DNA of 64,000 bases from Amycolatopsis bullii (GCF_014654205.1 NZ_BNAW01000027.1:1-64000); one strand, 5' to 3'. Shown: positions 50,427 to 58,947, numbered from the stretch's first letter. Numbers and translations: made by a program. Notes: generated from the letters alone by a model not told the origin.

Positions 50427-52889
50427 TCAGCGCACGACGAGGACCGTGTGCGTGCCACCGGAAACGGCCAGGGCACCACCGGCACGCAGCGGACGCCCGT
50501 CCAGCAGCACCAGCTTGCCCGACGGAACCACCAGCGAACCCGAAGTCCCTCGCGGCGCCGAAACCGTCAGCGAGAACACCGAACCCTGCTGAGACCACGA
50601 AGCCGACAACTCGCCCTTCGGCGTCGGCACCGCCCCGCGCGCCCACGAAACCGAACCCGGGTGCGGCGCAACCGTCCAGGTCGCGAAGCCCGGCGAAGCA
50701 GGCGACACGCCCAGCAGCTCGTTCGTCAGCGCCGGCACGACCCCGGTCGACCAGCCGTGCGCGGCCGAGGTGTACCCCTGCTCGTAGTGCGAGCCGCCCT
50801 CGCCGATGCCCTCCCACGCCGTGATGCCCGGGTCGTGCGTGGCCATCCAGCCGTACATCCGCTTGATCTGGTCGATCGCGGACGCCGTCTGCCCGCTCCG
50901 GAACCGCGCCTGCAGCTCGGGGAACGACGTGAACGCGTACACGCGCTTCGTGCCGTCGCCCACCAGAGTGTCGTTGTCCATGAACGGGTTCCCGTACGGC
51001 AGCGCGCCCGCCGCAAGCCGCGCCAGCGCCGAAGTGGCCTGCACGGGCGAAGCGATGCCCGCGAGAATGGCGTGGCTGTTGCCGTCCTGGCCGTGCCGCA
51101 CCGCGCCCGTCGCCGAGTCGAGGTACGCGCCCGCCGCCGGATCCCACAGATACTGATTCACCGCCGCCGAGACGGCCGAAGCGCGCGCGAGCCACCGATC
51201 CGCGTCGGCCGGGTGCCCCGTCGCGCGCGCGAGACCGGCCGCACCCTGAAGCGCTCGGACGTACAACGCGTTGTAGTACGTCACTTCGCCCGTACGCGGC
51301 AGGAACGCGTAGTCGCCGTAGCCACCGGTACCGTTGAGCCCCTTCGCGAGCAACCCGCGCGAATCGGTGACCGAGGGGTACCAGCTGTCGAGCGTCTTCA
51401 CGAGGTGCGAGTAGTACGAAGCCGCGTACGCGGTGTCGCCCGTGTAGAGCACGTAGTCCCAGCTCGAGGTCACCCACCAGAGCGGATAGTCGAACAGCGG
51501 CAACGTGTAGTCGTTGATCGACGCGGGCGGGATCCAGCCGTCCGCGCGCTGGTGGTCGGCCAGGTCGGCGAGAACGTTCCGAGCCGCCGTGCCGTCCTGG
51601 TGCGTCAGGTACTGCGTCAGGCCGGAGACGGCGACGTCGCCGACGTACGGGTCCCGGTCGCGCTTCGCGCCGTCGTGCAGCACCAGCTTCCCGTCCAGCG
51701 ACGGCGAGAAGGCGCCCCGAGGGTCCACATCGGACTCGCGGAAGGTGTCCATGCCCAGCTCGTTCGTGTAGGACGCCGCGTACCAGTAGCGATTCAGCTC
51801 GTCGTCGGACGACTCGAACCAGCCGCGGTAGGTCGACGGCGTGCCGAGGAACGGCGTGAAGTCGAGCGAGACGCCGCTGATGCGCACCTCACCGGACGGC
51901 TGGGCCAACGGCGCGTCGGAGGCCAGCGCGTCCAGGCTGATCCGCAGGTAGCGGAAGCCGTGCAGGCCGTCCGCACACACCTGCGTCCCCGCGGCGCAGC
52001 CCTTGGTGTCGCGCCACACCGTCGGCGTCGCGGGCACGGCGAACTGGTCGGTACCCGGCCCGCCGGAGAAGTCCGAGCGGGTGAAGTCGGAGCGTTCGCC
52101 CAGGTATTGGAGGGTTTCCGAGAACGCCAGCCGGATGCCCGGCCGGTTCGCCGACGCGCCCGCGAAGGCGATCTTCGGGTACCCGGCGACGACCTTGCCG
52201 AAGTCGACGACGGCGGTCGGCACCGGCGGGTCGGCGACCACGCCCGGCCACACCTCGGCGACCCGGCTGAACTCGCCGGACGGGGTGTTCTGGTCCTTGG
52301 TCACGGTAATCCGGACCTGCGCGGTCGTCACCGGCCGGTCGAAGGCGACCGCGCGCTGCACGGCCGTGTTGCCGGTCACGGACGCGGCCACCCGCCACGC
52401 ACCCGCGTCCAGCACCTCGACCGTGAAGTCCTGCGGCACCCCGTCCACATTGGACAGTACGGTGACGCCGGGCAGCGCGACCGGGGCTCCCGCGGTGATC
52501 GTCAGGACGTCGGGGTAGGCACCGATCGTGTCGTCGTTCCAGAACGTCTCGGGGTTGCCGTCGACGGCGTTGCCGGGGTCGTAGGTCCGGGGCTGCCCGT
52601 TCCCGCCGTTGTTCGGCGCGTGGAACGACGACGCGGCCGCGGAGGTACCCGCGGGCCACACCGGCTTCGGCGGCGGCGCCTGCCGCTTGAACGTCGCCAC
52701 CCCGCGCCCGAGCAGGCCGTTCGGGTTCGTGACGTCCCCGGTGGTGGACAGCACCTTCACGGGCCGGACGTCCCGGCTCGCCGGTGCGACGACGTACTTC
52801 TGCCAGCCCGGTGCCGCCTCGGCGGGCGCGGCCACCACGCCGCTCGCCACCAGCACCGTCACCGGCAGGACCGCTCTGAGCCACTTCAT
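50427..52889 (-). CDS. Secreted alpha-L-rhamnosidase-like glycoside hydrolase (GH78 type)
   Basis: 820 aa from ATG 52889 with GGGAGG upstream. Signal peptide 1-26, then a discoidin (F5/8 C)-like region with GNAVDGNPETFWNDDTIG, a second beta domain, and an (alpha/alpha)6 barrel. The barrel shows FRESDVDPRGAFSPSLD, where GH78 enzymes have DCPQRDR-like sequence, WWVTSSWDYVLYTGD, and EGIGEGGSHYEQGYTSAAHG near the end, a typical rhamnosidase stretch. The substrate is a plant or microbial polysaccharide; rhamnose specificity is family inference. A LacI-type operator lies upstream; no LacI gene is in the window. Confidence 0.8.
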   Translation of the reverse strand: MKWLRAVLPVTVLVASGVVAAPAEAAPGWQKYVVAPASRDVRPVKVLSTTGDVTNPNGLLGRGVATFKRQAPPPKPVWPAGTSAAASSFHAPNNGGNGQPRTYDPGNAVDGNPETFWNDDTIGAYPDVLTITAGAPVALPGVTVLSNVDGVPQDFTVEVLDAGAWRVAASVTGNTAVQRAVAFDRPVTTAQVRITVTKDQNTPSGEFSRVAEVWPGVVADPPVPTAVVDFGKVVAGYPKIAFAGASANRPGIRLAFSETLQYLGERSDFTRSDFSGGPGTDQFAVPATPTVWRDTKGCAAGTQVCADGLHGFRYLRISLDALASDAPLAQPSGEVRISGVSLDFTPFLGTPSTYRGWFESSDDELNRYWYAASYTNELGMDTFRESDVDPRGAFSPSLDGKLVLHDGAKRDRDPYVGDVAVSGLTQYLTHQDGTAARNVLADLADHQRADGWIPPASINDYTLPLFDYPLWWVTSSWDYVLYTGDTAYAASYYSHLVKTLDSWYPSVTDSRGLLAKGLNGTGGYGDYAFLPRTGEVTYYNALYVRALQGAAGLARATGHPADADRWLARASAVSAAVNQYLWDPAAGAYLDSATGAVRHGQDGNSHAILAGIASPVQATSALARLAAGALPYGNPFMDNDTLVGDGTKRVYAFTSFPELQARFRSGQTASAIDQIKRMYGWMATHDPGITAWEGIGEGGSHYEQGYTSAAHGWSTGVVPALTNELLGVSPASPGFATWTVAPHPGSVSWARGAVPTPKGELSASWSQQGSVFSLTVSAPRGTSGSLVVPSGKLVLLDGRPLRAGGALAVSGGTHTVLVVR

Positions 52890-52908
52890 CGAGGCCTCCC
52901 GCAAGAAG

Positions 52909-52922
52909 TTGAATCGTTTCAA
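52909..52922. promoter_or_regulatory. LacI-type operator upstream of the GH78-like gene
   Basis: TTGAATCGTTTCAA is a CG-centred palindrome with TTGAA/TTCAA arms, the common form of LacI/GalR sites in sugar-use genes. It lies 20 bases before the start codon, where a repressor would block transcription. Confidence 0.7.
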
Positions 52923-53014
52923 CCAGTGAGCTGAGCTTCAGGCTGCGGGAGGGGTGCCAACGATGTCAACGCACCGGGCGCATCCTGTCCGGCAGGACAA
53001 CCCGGGTGGCCGCG

Positions 53015-53635
53015 TCAGCCGGCGCCGGAGATGAACCCGCGCACGGAGTTCGCGACGAGCTCCACGGCGATGGCCGCGAGCAGCAGGCCGGCCACCTTGG
53101 CCAGCAGCGTGATGCCGCTTTCCTTGATCAGCCGGATGACCAGGCCGGAGTAGCGCATGCAGAGATAGATCACGAGGTGCACGGTGACGATCGCGAGCGC
53201 CAGGGCGATGTACGCGCCGACGTGCCCGTCCGCCTGCCGGACGAACACGATGGTCGCGGCGATCGCGCCCGGCCCGGCCAGCAGCGGAGTACCGAGCGGC
53301 ACGAGGGCGACGTTGACGTCGTCGGCCGCCGCCTCGGGCTCGTGGCCGTTGCTGGTGAGCAGCTGCAGTGCGATCAGCAGGAGCAGCAGGCCGCCCGCGC
53401 CCTGCAGCGCCGGGATGCCGATGCCGAGGTAGGCCAAGATCGCCTGGCCCGCCACCGCGAACAGGCTGATGACCAGCAGTGACACCAGGACGGCCTGCCG
53501 CGCGGCGCGCGCCCGGGTCGCCATCGGCTTGCGGCCGACGAGGCTGAGAAACACCGGCACGGTGCCGGGCGGGTCCATGATGACGATCAGGGTGATCGTC
53601 GCGCTCATGAACAGTTTCGCGTCGAAGAGCGCCAT
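53015..53635 (-). CDS. MarC family integral membrane protein
   Basis: 206 aa with six hydrophobic helices. MarC family marks include IVIMDPPGTVPVFLSLVG near the start and PLGTPLLAGPGAIAATIV in the middle, each with the Pro/Gly turns seen in this transporter-like group. Function is not established; the old link to multiple antibiotic resistance is not supported for most members. It lies one base after the PHP-domain gene, so the two form an operon. Confidence 0.9.
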   Translation of the reverse strand: MALFDAKLFMSATITLIVIMDPPGTVPVFLSLVGRKPMATRARAARQAVLVSLLVISLFAVAGQAILAYLGIGIPALQGAGGLLLLLIALQLLTSNGHEPEAAADDVNVALVPLGTPLLAGPGAIAATIVFVRQADGHVGAYIALALAIVTVHLVIYLCMRYSGLVIRLIKESGITLLAKVAGLLLAAIAVELVANSVRGFISGAG

Positions 53636-53636
53636 G

Positions 53637-54500
53637 TCAGCCCTTCACCACCTGGAACCCCGTGGCGCGCGAAGCGAGCTCCTCGAACTGCCCGGGGTCG
53701 GTGGTGCACTCGCCGAGCGCGATCGTCTTGTTCGTGCCGTGGTAGTCACTGGACCCGGTGAAGACGAGCCCGAGCTCGGCGGCCAGTTCGCGAACGCGGG
53801 CCCGCGTCGGCGCGTCGTGGTTGGGGTGGTCGGCCTCGACGCCGGTGAGCCCGCGCGCGGCCAGCCCGGCGAGGGTGTCCTCGCTGATGGTGGCGCCGCG
53901 GCTGAAGGCGAAGGGGTGCGCGATGACCGTGACGCCGCCGGCCGCGGCGATCATGTCGATGGCCTCTTCGACCGGCGTGTCCCGGCGGGCGACGTAGTAG
54001 CCGCGGCGCGGGCTGAGGTAGTCGGCGAAGGCCTCGTCGACGGATTCGACCAGGCCGGCCCGGACGAGCGCCTGGGCCAGGTGCGGCCGCCCGGGCGGGG
54101 AGTCCTCGGGCAGCAGGCCGAAGATCTCGTCGATGTCGATCGGGAGGCCGTCGGCGGCCATCCGCTCGGCCATCCGCCGCAGCCGCGTGCGGCGCTCGAG
54201 CCGCAGCCGGGTCTGCTCGGTGACGACGGGCTCCGACGTCGGGTCGAAGAGGTAGGCCAGCAGGTGGACGCTGATCTGGCGGCCCGTCTCGGGGTCGATG
54301 GAGACCGTGGAGAGCTCGGCGCCGGGGACCAGCGTGAGGCCGGGTGACACCGCTTCGGAGGCGGGCGCCCAGCCCGCGGTGGTGTCGTGGTCGGTGATCG
54401 CGACGACGTCGAGCCCGGCTTTCGCGGCCGCGGCGACGAGCCCGGCCGGCGAGTCGGTGCCGTCGGAAGCGGTGGAGTGGGCGTGCAGGTCGATGCGCAT
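53637..54500 (-). CDS. PHP domain phosphoesterase
   Basis: 287 aa from ATG 54500. Metal-binding motifs of the PHP family: DLHAHSTASDGT, ITDHDTTAGW, PGAELST, VIAHPFAFSRG and TGSSDYHGTN. The closest types are 5'-3' exoribonuclease/3',5'-nucleoside bisphosphate phosphatase (RnaseAM/TrpH-like) enzymes. All metal ligands are present, so it is probably active on nucleotide or RNA substrates. It is upstream of marC by one base. Confidence 0.9.
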   Translation of the reverse strand: MRIDLHAHSTASDGTDSPAGLVAAAAKAGLDVVAITDHDTTAGWAPASEAVSPGLTLVPGAELSTVSIDPETGRQISVHLLAYLFDPTSEPVVTEQTRLRLERRTRLRRMAERMAADGLPIDIDEIFGLLPEDSPPGRPHLAQALVRAGLVESVDEAFADYLSPRRGYYVARRDTPVEEAIDMIAAAGGVTVIAHPFAFSRGATISEDTLAGLAARGLTGVEADHPNHDAPTRARVRELAAELGLVFTGSSDYHGTNKTIALGECTTDPGQFEELASRATGFQVVKG

Positions 54501-54553
54501 CGTGTCCATTGTCGACGATGCGCTGCGTCACACGCTCGGCGGGGACGTCAGTC

Positions 54554-55114
54554 TCAGCCGACCGGCTTCTTCCCCCGGGCGGCGCGCTGGGCCTTGATCA
54601 TGGAGAAGCGTTCGGCCTGCTTCTGCTTGTCGCCGAAGACCAGCTCCGAGATCGTGTCGTAGAACTCTTCGGGCCGCGGCAGGAAGTCGATCTTGTTGAG
54701 CGCCTGGATCTGACCGGCGGACTCGACGACCATCGTGCCGTAACCCATCATGCGGCCGGTGGCGGTGCGGACGTAGCTGAGGTCGGTGACCTTGCTGATC
54801 GGCATCATCAGCACCTTGGTGGTGAACACCCCGGTGGTCATGACGAACCGCTTGTCGGTGACCACCAGGCGCTCGACCCACCACTCCATCACCACGTAGG
54901 CGAACCGCAGGACGACGAGCAGCGCGACGTACCAGAGGATGTTCTGGCCGATGTACAGCGCCGGCGGCAGCAGGTAGGACACCAGCACGCAGACGGCCAG
55001 CAGCGCGGCCGCCTCGAAGGTGTCCCACAGGAGCACCGCCCAGTGGCGGCGGATCCGGATGACCCGCCGCTCGGTGTCGAGGAGGTACTCGTCGGGATCG
55101 CGTGGCGCGAACAT
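54554..55114 (-). CDS. PH domain-containing membrane protein (bPH2/YdbT type)
   Basis: 186 aa. Basic N-terminus with RRVIRIRRHW, two membrane helices (about 28-50 and 55-75), then the bacterial PH domain with ERLVVTDKRFVMTTGVFTTK and ISKVTDLSYVRT, and a basic C-terminal tail. These proteins occur widely in actinobacteria; the function is unknown. It is followed by the PHP gene, 53 bases downstream, on the same strand. Confidence 0.87.
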   Translation of the reverse strand: MFAPRDPDEYLLDTERRVIRIRRHWAVLLWDTFEAAALLAVCVLVSYLLPPALYIGQNILWYVALLVVLRFAYVVMEWWVERLVVTDKRFVMTTGVFTTKVLMMPISKVTDLSYVRTATGRMMGYGTMVVESAGQIQALNKIDFLPRPEEFYDTISELVFGDKQKQAERFSMIKAQRAARGKKPVG

Positions 55115-55135
55115 GGTCCGAGGGTAACCCCGCGA

Positions 55136-55300
55136 TCAGCCCTTGAACACGTTGCTGACGAAGGTGATCACCGATTCGGCCGAGCTGCGCAGGAAGTCGA
55201 CGATGTTGCCGACAAGGCCCGCGGCCTGACCCGGCTGGGCAATGACGAAGAACAGCACCAACGCGATACCGGCGAGGCCCGCAATCTTCTTCACGTTCAC
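55136..55300 (-). CDS. Small membrane protein of about 54 aa
   Basis: From GTG 55300 (a longer start at 55363 would add a basic extension and is less likely). A basic NVKKIAGLAG start leads into one hydrophobic helix (ALVLFFVIAQ), then an amphipathic helix NIVDFLRSSAESVITFVSNV. The ribosome binding site is weak. It lies 21 bases before the PH-domain gene and may be in its transcript. Small proteins of this look are found beside PH-domain genes in related species, as far as I recall. No function known. Confidence 0.55.
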   Translation of the reverse strand: MNVKKIAGLAGIALVLFFVIAQPGQAAGLVGNIVDFLRSSAESVITFVSNVFKG

Positions 55301-55486
55301 CGCGATCAAATCCCGTCTCTTACGGTGACACCGGACAACAGCAGCTTTTACGTTGTACCGCACCGAACAGGCGCAGGGGAGGGAAGTCCCGCGCTTGGGT
55401 CAGCACGCCGTCCGAAGTGTACCGTATGGCTACTCTCCGTGTACAGGACAGCCGTTTTCACCTCGGTTACGTCTACCCTTCGGGAC

Positions 55487-55900
55487 ATGGAGGGCCTGAC
55501 CAGCACCACGATCCGCTGCGTCGGCGGGATCGCGTTCGACCCACAGGGCCGTTTGCTGCTCATCCGGCGCCGGAATGACCCCGGTTCGGGGCAATGGTCG
55601 CTGCCGGGTGGCCGAGTCGAACCGGGCGAAACGGACAAAGAGGCCGTAATCCGCGAACTGTTCGAGGAGACGGGACTGGACGTGATTCCGGGCACACTGG
55701 TCGGCTCGGTGCGGCGGGGGCCGTACGAGATTTTCGACTACGCCTGCGAAGTCGAGGGCGGCGTTCTCACGGCGGGTGACGACGCCTCGGACGTGCGTTG
55801 GTCCGATGCGGCAGACCTTGCCCGGCTCGAGGCGGCCGGAGAGCTGGTGGACCTCCTTTTCGTGACGCTGCGTGAGTGGAACGCCCTGCCCCGGACCTGA
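55487..55900 (+). CDS. NUDIX hydrolase
   Basis: 137 aa from ATG 55487. The Nudix box reads GRVEPGETDKEAVIRELFEE followed by TG (the GX5EX7REUXEEXGU form, complete). The flanking strands IRCVGGIAFDPQGRLLLIRR and the opening GQWSLPGG are typical of 8-oxo-dGTP or ADP-ribose type enzymes; substrate not evident. It converges with the DUF2332 gene, the two ends being adjacent at 55900/55901. Confidence 0.92.
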   Translation: MEGLTSTTIRCVGGIAFDPQGRLLLIRRRNDPGSGQWSLPGGRVEPGETDKEAVIRELFEETGLDVIPGTLVGSVRRGPYEIFDYACEVEGGVLTAGDDASDVRWSDAADLARLEAAGELVDLLFVTLREWNALPRT

Positions 55901-56995
55901 TTACAGCGGCAACCAGGTCATCCGCTGCCCGTGCGGCGCGGTCCGCGCCAAGGCGTGCGCCTCGGCCTTCCCGTCCTCCCACCGCACGACGCCCAGCGTC
56001 GCGAGCCCGTCCGCGCCCGAAAGGTCGTCGCGGCCCGGCAGCACCAGCTCCAGCCCGGCGCCGTAGAACTCCTCCGAGACCCACCACACCGGCCGCGAGG
56101 CCGCCAGCCCCGCCAGCGCTTCGAGGAACGCCGCCCGCCGATCCGCCGGGAAGTACGCCAGCGCGTGGCTCGTCAGCACCACCAGCGGCCCCTCCAGGGA
56201 CGCCGCCGCGGCGGCCAGGTCGTCGACCCCGTCCCCGGTGATCAACCGCGGCCGGTGCTTGGCCTGCTCGGCCGCCGCCGTCCGCAGCAGCCGGATGCGG
56301 TCCGGCTGGTCCGCCCAGACGCACGCCTCGAGCCAGGCCAGCTCGTCCTCGTCCGACAGGTCCACCGGGGCCCGGTCGAGGCCGGCCCGGTCGAGCAGCG
56401 CGAGCTTCTTCGGCAGCTTCGGCACCACCGCCCCCGGCGCCAGGTCCAGCGCGCAGTGCAGCCCGACCGCCGCCTTGGCCGGCCCCGCCGTCAGCTGGTC
56501 ACCGCCGTCGCACTGGTAGCGGTAGCCGAACCGGTCCAGGCCCAGCAGCAGGCCCGCGCTGCAGCCGACCTCCAGCAGCGAAACCTTCCCGCCCGCTTCG
56601 CGCGCCGCCCGCGCCACGCCCGGGTACAGCAACGCGGCCCGGCGGACCTCGTTCGTCTGCGTGTACCGCGAGGCGATCAGCTCACGCGCCTTCGACGCCC
56701 GCTCCAGCAGGAACGACCGGAACAGCGGCCACGTGTCGGAGTCGACGCCGTCGAAGCCGCCCAGCGACGGGTAGTACCGCGAGAGCGGGTGGATCGGGTC
56801 GGCCTGCACGAGCCGGTGCGCGACCGCCATCAGCAGCGTCCCGCGCACCTCGCCGTCGCGGGCCGACGCCAGCAGCCCGGCGACGTCGTCGTCCTCGGCC
56901 GCCTGCAGCGCCAGGTGCTCGTACAGCGGCGAGACCCCGCGGGCCTCGACTTCCGCGAACGTGCGGAGTGTCCCCTTGATCGCGTCCAGGTCCAT
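55901..56995 (-). CDS. DUF2332 family protein
   Basis: 364 aa from ATG 56995. Features include FAEVEARGVSPLYEHLALQA at the N-terminus and, in the middle, VSLLEVGCSAGLLLGLDRFG, which looks like a methyltransferase-type glycine motif, plus VVLTSHALAYFPADRRAAFL. The family is widespread in actinobacteria and resembles SAM-binding proteins, but no activity is known. It follows the MaoC-like gene by seven bases on the same strand, so both are probably one operon. Confidence 0.82.
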   Translation of the reverse strand: MDLDAIKGTLRTFAEVEARGVSPLYEHLALQAAEDDDVAGLLASARDGEVRGTLLMAVAHRLVQADPIHPLSRYYPSLGGFDGVDSDTWPLFRSFLLERASKARELIASRYTQTNEVRRAALLYPGVARAAREAGGKVSLLEVGCSAGLLLGLDRFGYRYQCDGGDQLTAGPAKAAVGLHCALDLAPGAVVPKLPKKLALLDRAGLDRAPVDLSDEDELAWLEACVWADQPDRIRLLRTAAAEQAKHRPRLITGDGVDDLAAAAASLEGPLVVLTSHALAYFPADRRAAFLEALAGLAASRPVWWVSEEFYGAGLELVLPGRDDLSGADGLATLGVVRWEDGKAEAHALARTAPHGQRMTWLPL

Positions 56996-57002
56996 CAGAG
57001 CC

Positions 57003-57506
57003 TCATTCGTGCGGCACCGGACGGCCCGGCTGCTCGCCGCCCCGAGTCTCCCCGTACGAGCGCTTCGGCACCATCACCTTCCGCCGGAAGGTGCACACGA
57101 TCAGGCCGTCCTGCTTGTAGCCGCGCGTCTCGACGTACACGACGCCGCGGTCGTCCTTGGACTTCGACGGCGTCTTGTCGAGCACTTCGGTCTCGCCGTA
57201 GATCGTGTCGCCGTGGAAGGTCGGCTTGACGTGCTTCAGCGACTCGACCTCGAGGTTCGCGATGGCCTTGCCGGAGACGTCGGGCACCGACATCCCCAGC
57301 AGCAGCGAGTAGATGTAGTTCCCGACCACGACGTTCTTGCCGAAATCGGTGGTTTCTCCGGCGTAGTGCGCGTCCATGTGCAGCGGGTGGTGGTTCATGG
57401 TGATCAGGCAGAACAGGTGGTCGTCGTATTCGGTGACCGTTTTGCCCGGCCAGTGCTTGTAGACCGCACCGACCTCGAACTCCTCGTAGTACCGGCCGAA
57501 CTGCAC
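57003..57506 (-). CDS. MaoC family dehydratase (hot-dog fold)
   Basis: 167 aa from GTG 57506, preceded by AGGAGAAGACGA. Hot-dog hydratase features: FEVGAVYKHWPGKTVTEYDD, HLFCLITMNHHPLHMDAHYA (substrate/active-site helix), VVGNYIYSLLLGMSV and VKPTFHGDTIYGETEV. These fit mesaconyl-CoA or enoyl-CoA hydratases of the MaoC group. It acts in the cytoplasm on an acyl-CoA; no other acyl-CoA gene adjoins it. It is divergent from the corA leader. Confidence 0.88.
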   Translation of the reverse strand: MQFGRYYEEFEVGAVYKHWPGKTVTEYDDHLFCLITMNHHPLHMDAHYAGETTDFGKNVVVGNYIYSLLLGMSVPDVSGKAIANLEVESLKHVKPTFHGDTIYGETEVLDKTPSKSKDDRGVVYVETRGYKQDGLIVCTFRRKVMVPKRSYGETRGGEQPGRPVPHE

Positions 57507-57546
57507 TCGTCTTCTCCTGTCCCGCGTAACACCGCGTGAGCCTGGT

Positions 57547-57576
57547 ACGACACGCATCCGTAGTGAGGAGTACCCT
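57547..57576 (+). promoter_or_regulatory. Putative promoter of the corA leader transcript
   Basis: ACGACA (-35, four of six to TTGACA) and TACCCT (-10) are 18 bases apart. It would place the transcript start near 57583, about 67 bases before the leader ORF. Moderate match only; transcription in the opposite direction serves the MaoC gene. Confidence 0.4.
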
Positions 57577-57630
57577 CAACCATCGGTGTTCGCGCGTCAA
57601 CGCGAGCCCCACCACTGTTGCCGTCGGCCC

Positions 57631-57826
57631 GAAGGAGGTGAGGAACTCGATGAGTAGTGGCGATAGTCCGCTCCCTAGTAGTCCCAGCGTTCCCACCTCA
57701 CCGGCCTTCCGGCTCATCTCCTGGTAGGCCTTCTCACCCCGGGAACGCTGGTGTGTCGCCGGGCGGACGAATCTTCCGCCCCTGGTCCGTCGTCTCGCAC
57801 GACCACGCACGACACCAGGAGATCCC
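57631..57826 (+). promoter_or_regulatory. Leader RNA of corA with alternative pairings
   Basis: Four pairings can be read. (1) ATCTCCTGGT (57716-57725, end of the leader ORF) is complementary to ACCAGGAGAT (57814-57823, the corA ribosome binding site), ten of ten. (2) CCAGCGTTCCC (57684-57694) pairs with GGGAACGCTGG (57741-57751), 11 of 11. (3) GGTGAGG (57637-57643, by the leader's ribosome binding site) pairs with CCTCACC (57696-57702). (4) GGGCGGA (57761-57767) pairs with TCCGCCC (57775-57781). Pairings 1-3 all involve bases inside the leader ORF, so a translating or stalled ribosome would change them. No T run follows any hairpin; control of corA translation or Rho access is more likely than intrinsic termination. 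Confidence 0.65.
57650..57727 (+). CDS. 25-aa leader peptide upstream of corA
   Basis: ATG 57650 follows AAGGAGGTG (57632-57640), almost a perfect complement of the 16S 3' end. The peptide has five Pro and eight Ser (segments DSPLPSSPSVPTSPA) and ends RLISW. Codon use is unlike the window: five AGT codons, CCT, TCA, GTT and GAT, all rare in such GC-rich genes. The final codons ATC TCC TGG T carry a sequence complementary to the corA ribosome binding site. The peptide has no domain; a cis-acting leader function is inferred from this layout. corA starts 99 bases after its stop. Confidence 0.7.
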   Translation: MSSGDSPLPSSPSVPTSPAFRLISW

Positions 57827-58909
57827 ATGCCTGCCATTCCCTCGCTCGGCGGCCTCCGCGGCCGCGGCAACAAGGGCACTGTTCCCGTGCGCCCGGTCCC
57901 GGTGCCGCTGTCCGCGTACGTCGTCGACTGCGCGGTCTACGTCGGCGGTGAACGCCTGCCCGGCCGCTGGACCCACTCCGAGGCGATCAAGGAAGTCCGG
58001 AAGCGGCACGAAGGGTTCGTCTGGATCGGGCTGCACGAGCCGGACGCCCAGCAGATCCAGGGCGTCGCGGACACGTTCGGGCTGCACGAGCTGGCGGTCG
58101 AGGACGCCCTCGAAGCGCACCAGCGGCCGAAGCTGGAGCGCTACGACGACACGCTCTTCCTGGTGGTCAAGACCGTCCGGTACGTCGAACACGAGTCGCC
58201 CACCACGGCGAACGAGATCGTCGAGACCGGCGAGCTGATGGTGTTCCTCGGCCGGGACTTCGTGATCACGGTGCGCCACGGGAACCATTCGGGGCTGGCG
58301 CGGCTGCGCCGCGAGCTCGACGAGGACCCGGAGCGGCTGCAGCTGGGCCCGTCCGCGGTCGTGCACGCGATCGCCGACCACGTCGTCGACCACTACCTCG
58401 ACGTCACGGGCCGGATCGAGAACGACATCGACGTGATGGAGGCGCAGGTCTTCGCGCCCCGCTCGCAGGTCAGCGCCGAGCAGATCTACCTGATGAAGCG
58501 GGAAGTCCTCGAGCTGCGCCGCGCGGTGATGCCGCTGGCGACGCCGATCCAGCGCCTGGCCGAGGGGTACACGCGGCTGGTGCCGGACGACGTCCGCTCG
58601 TACTTCCGCGACGTCGCCGACCACCTCACGACGGTGTCCGAACGCGTGGCGGCGTTCGACGAACTGCTGTCCACCCTGGTCGACGCGACCGTCGCCAAGA
58701 TTTCCCTGCAGCAGAACACCGATATGCGCAAGATCACGTCGTGGGCGGCGATCATCACCGTGCCGACGATGATCGCGGGCATCTACGGGATGAACTTCGA
58801 CTACCTGCCCGAACTGCACTGGAAGTTCGGGTACCCGCTGGTCATCACCGTGATCCTGGCGATCTGCCTGTTGCTGTACCGAATATTCCGGAAGAACGGC
58901 TGGCTCTAG
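57827..58909 (+). CDS. corA: CorA-type magnesium/divalent cation transporter
   Basis: 360 aa from ATG 57827; AGGAG lies 5 bases upstream. Large cytoplasmic N-terminal domain with LAVEDALEAHQRPKLERYDD (the CorA family signature region), a long stalk helix, and two C-terminal membrane helices with the selectivity motif YGMNF (GMN at about 321-323) and a basic tail RIFRKNGWL. It would form a pentameric Mg2+ channel. The leader described above suggests regulation after transcription starts. A 38-aa membrane protein gene follows. Confidence 0.94.
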   Translation: MPAIPSLGGLRGRGNKGTVPVRPVPVPLSAYVVDCAVYVGGERLPGRWTHSEAIKEVRKRHEGFVWIGLHEPDAQQIQGVADTFGLHELAVEDALEAHQRPKLERYDDTLFLVVKTVRYVEHESPTTANEIVETGELMVFLGRDFVITVRHGNHSGLARLRRELDEDPERLQLGPSAVVHAIADHVVDHYLDVTGRIENDIDVMEAQVFAPRSQVSAEQIYLMKREVLELRRAVMPLATPIQRLAEGYTRLVPDDVRSYFRDVADHLTTVSERVAAFDELLSTLVDATVAKISLQQNTDMRKITSWAAIITVPTMIAGIYGMNFDYLPELHWKFGYPLVITVILAICLLLYRIFRKNGWL

Positions 58910-58947
58910 GTCCCCTTTTCTTCCCCACCGTATTCGGAGAGTTCGTG

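Noticed and set aside
57536..57727. Longer version of the corA leader ORF
   Set aside because: The extension has no ribosome binding site and begins upstream of the likely promoter; the strong site AAGGAGGTG belongs to ATG 57650.
57583..57826. M-box or other known Mg2+ riboswitch before corA
   Set aside because: No M-box or ydaO-like conserved core is recognisable; the structure seen is tied to the leader ORF.
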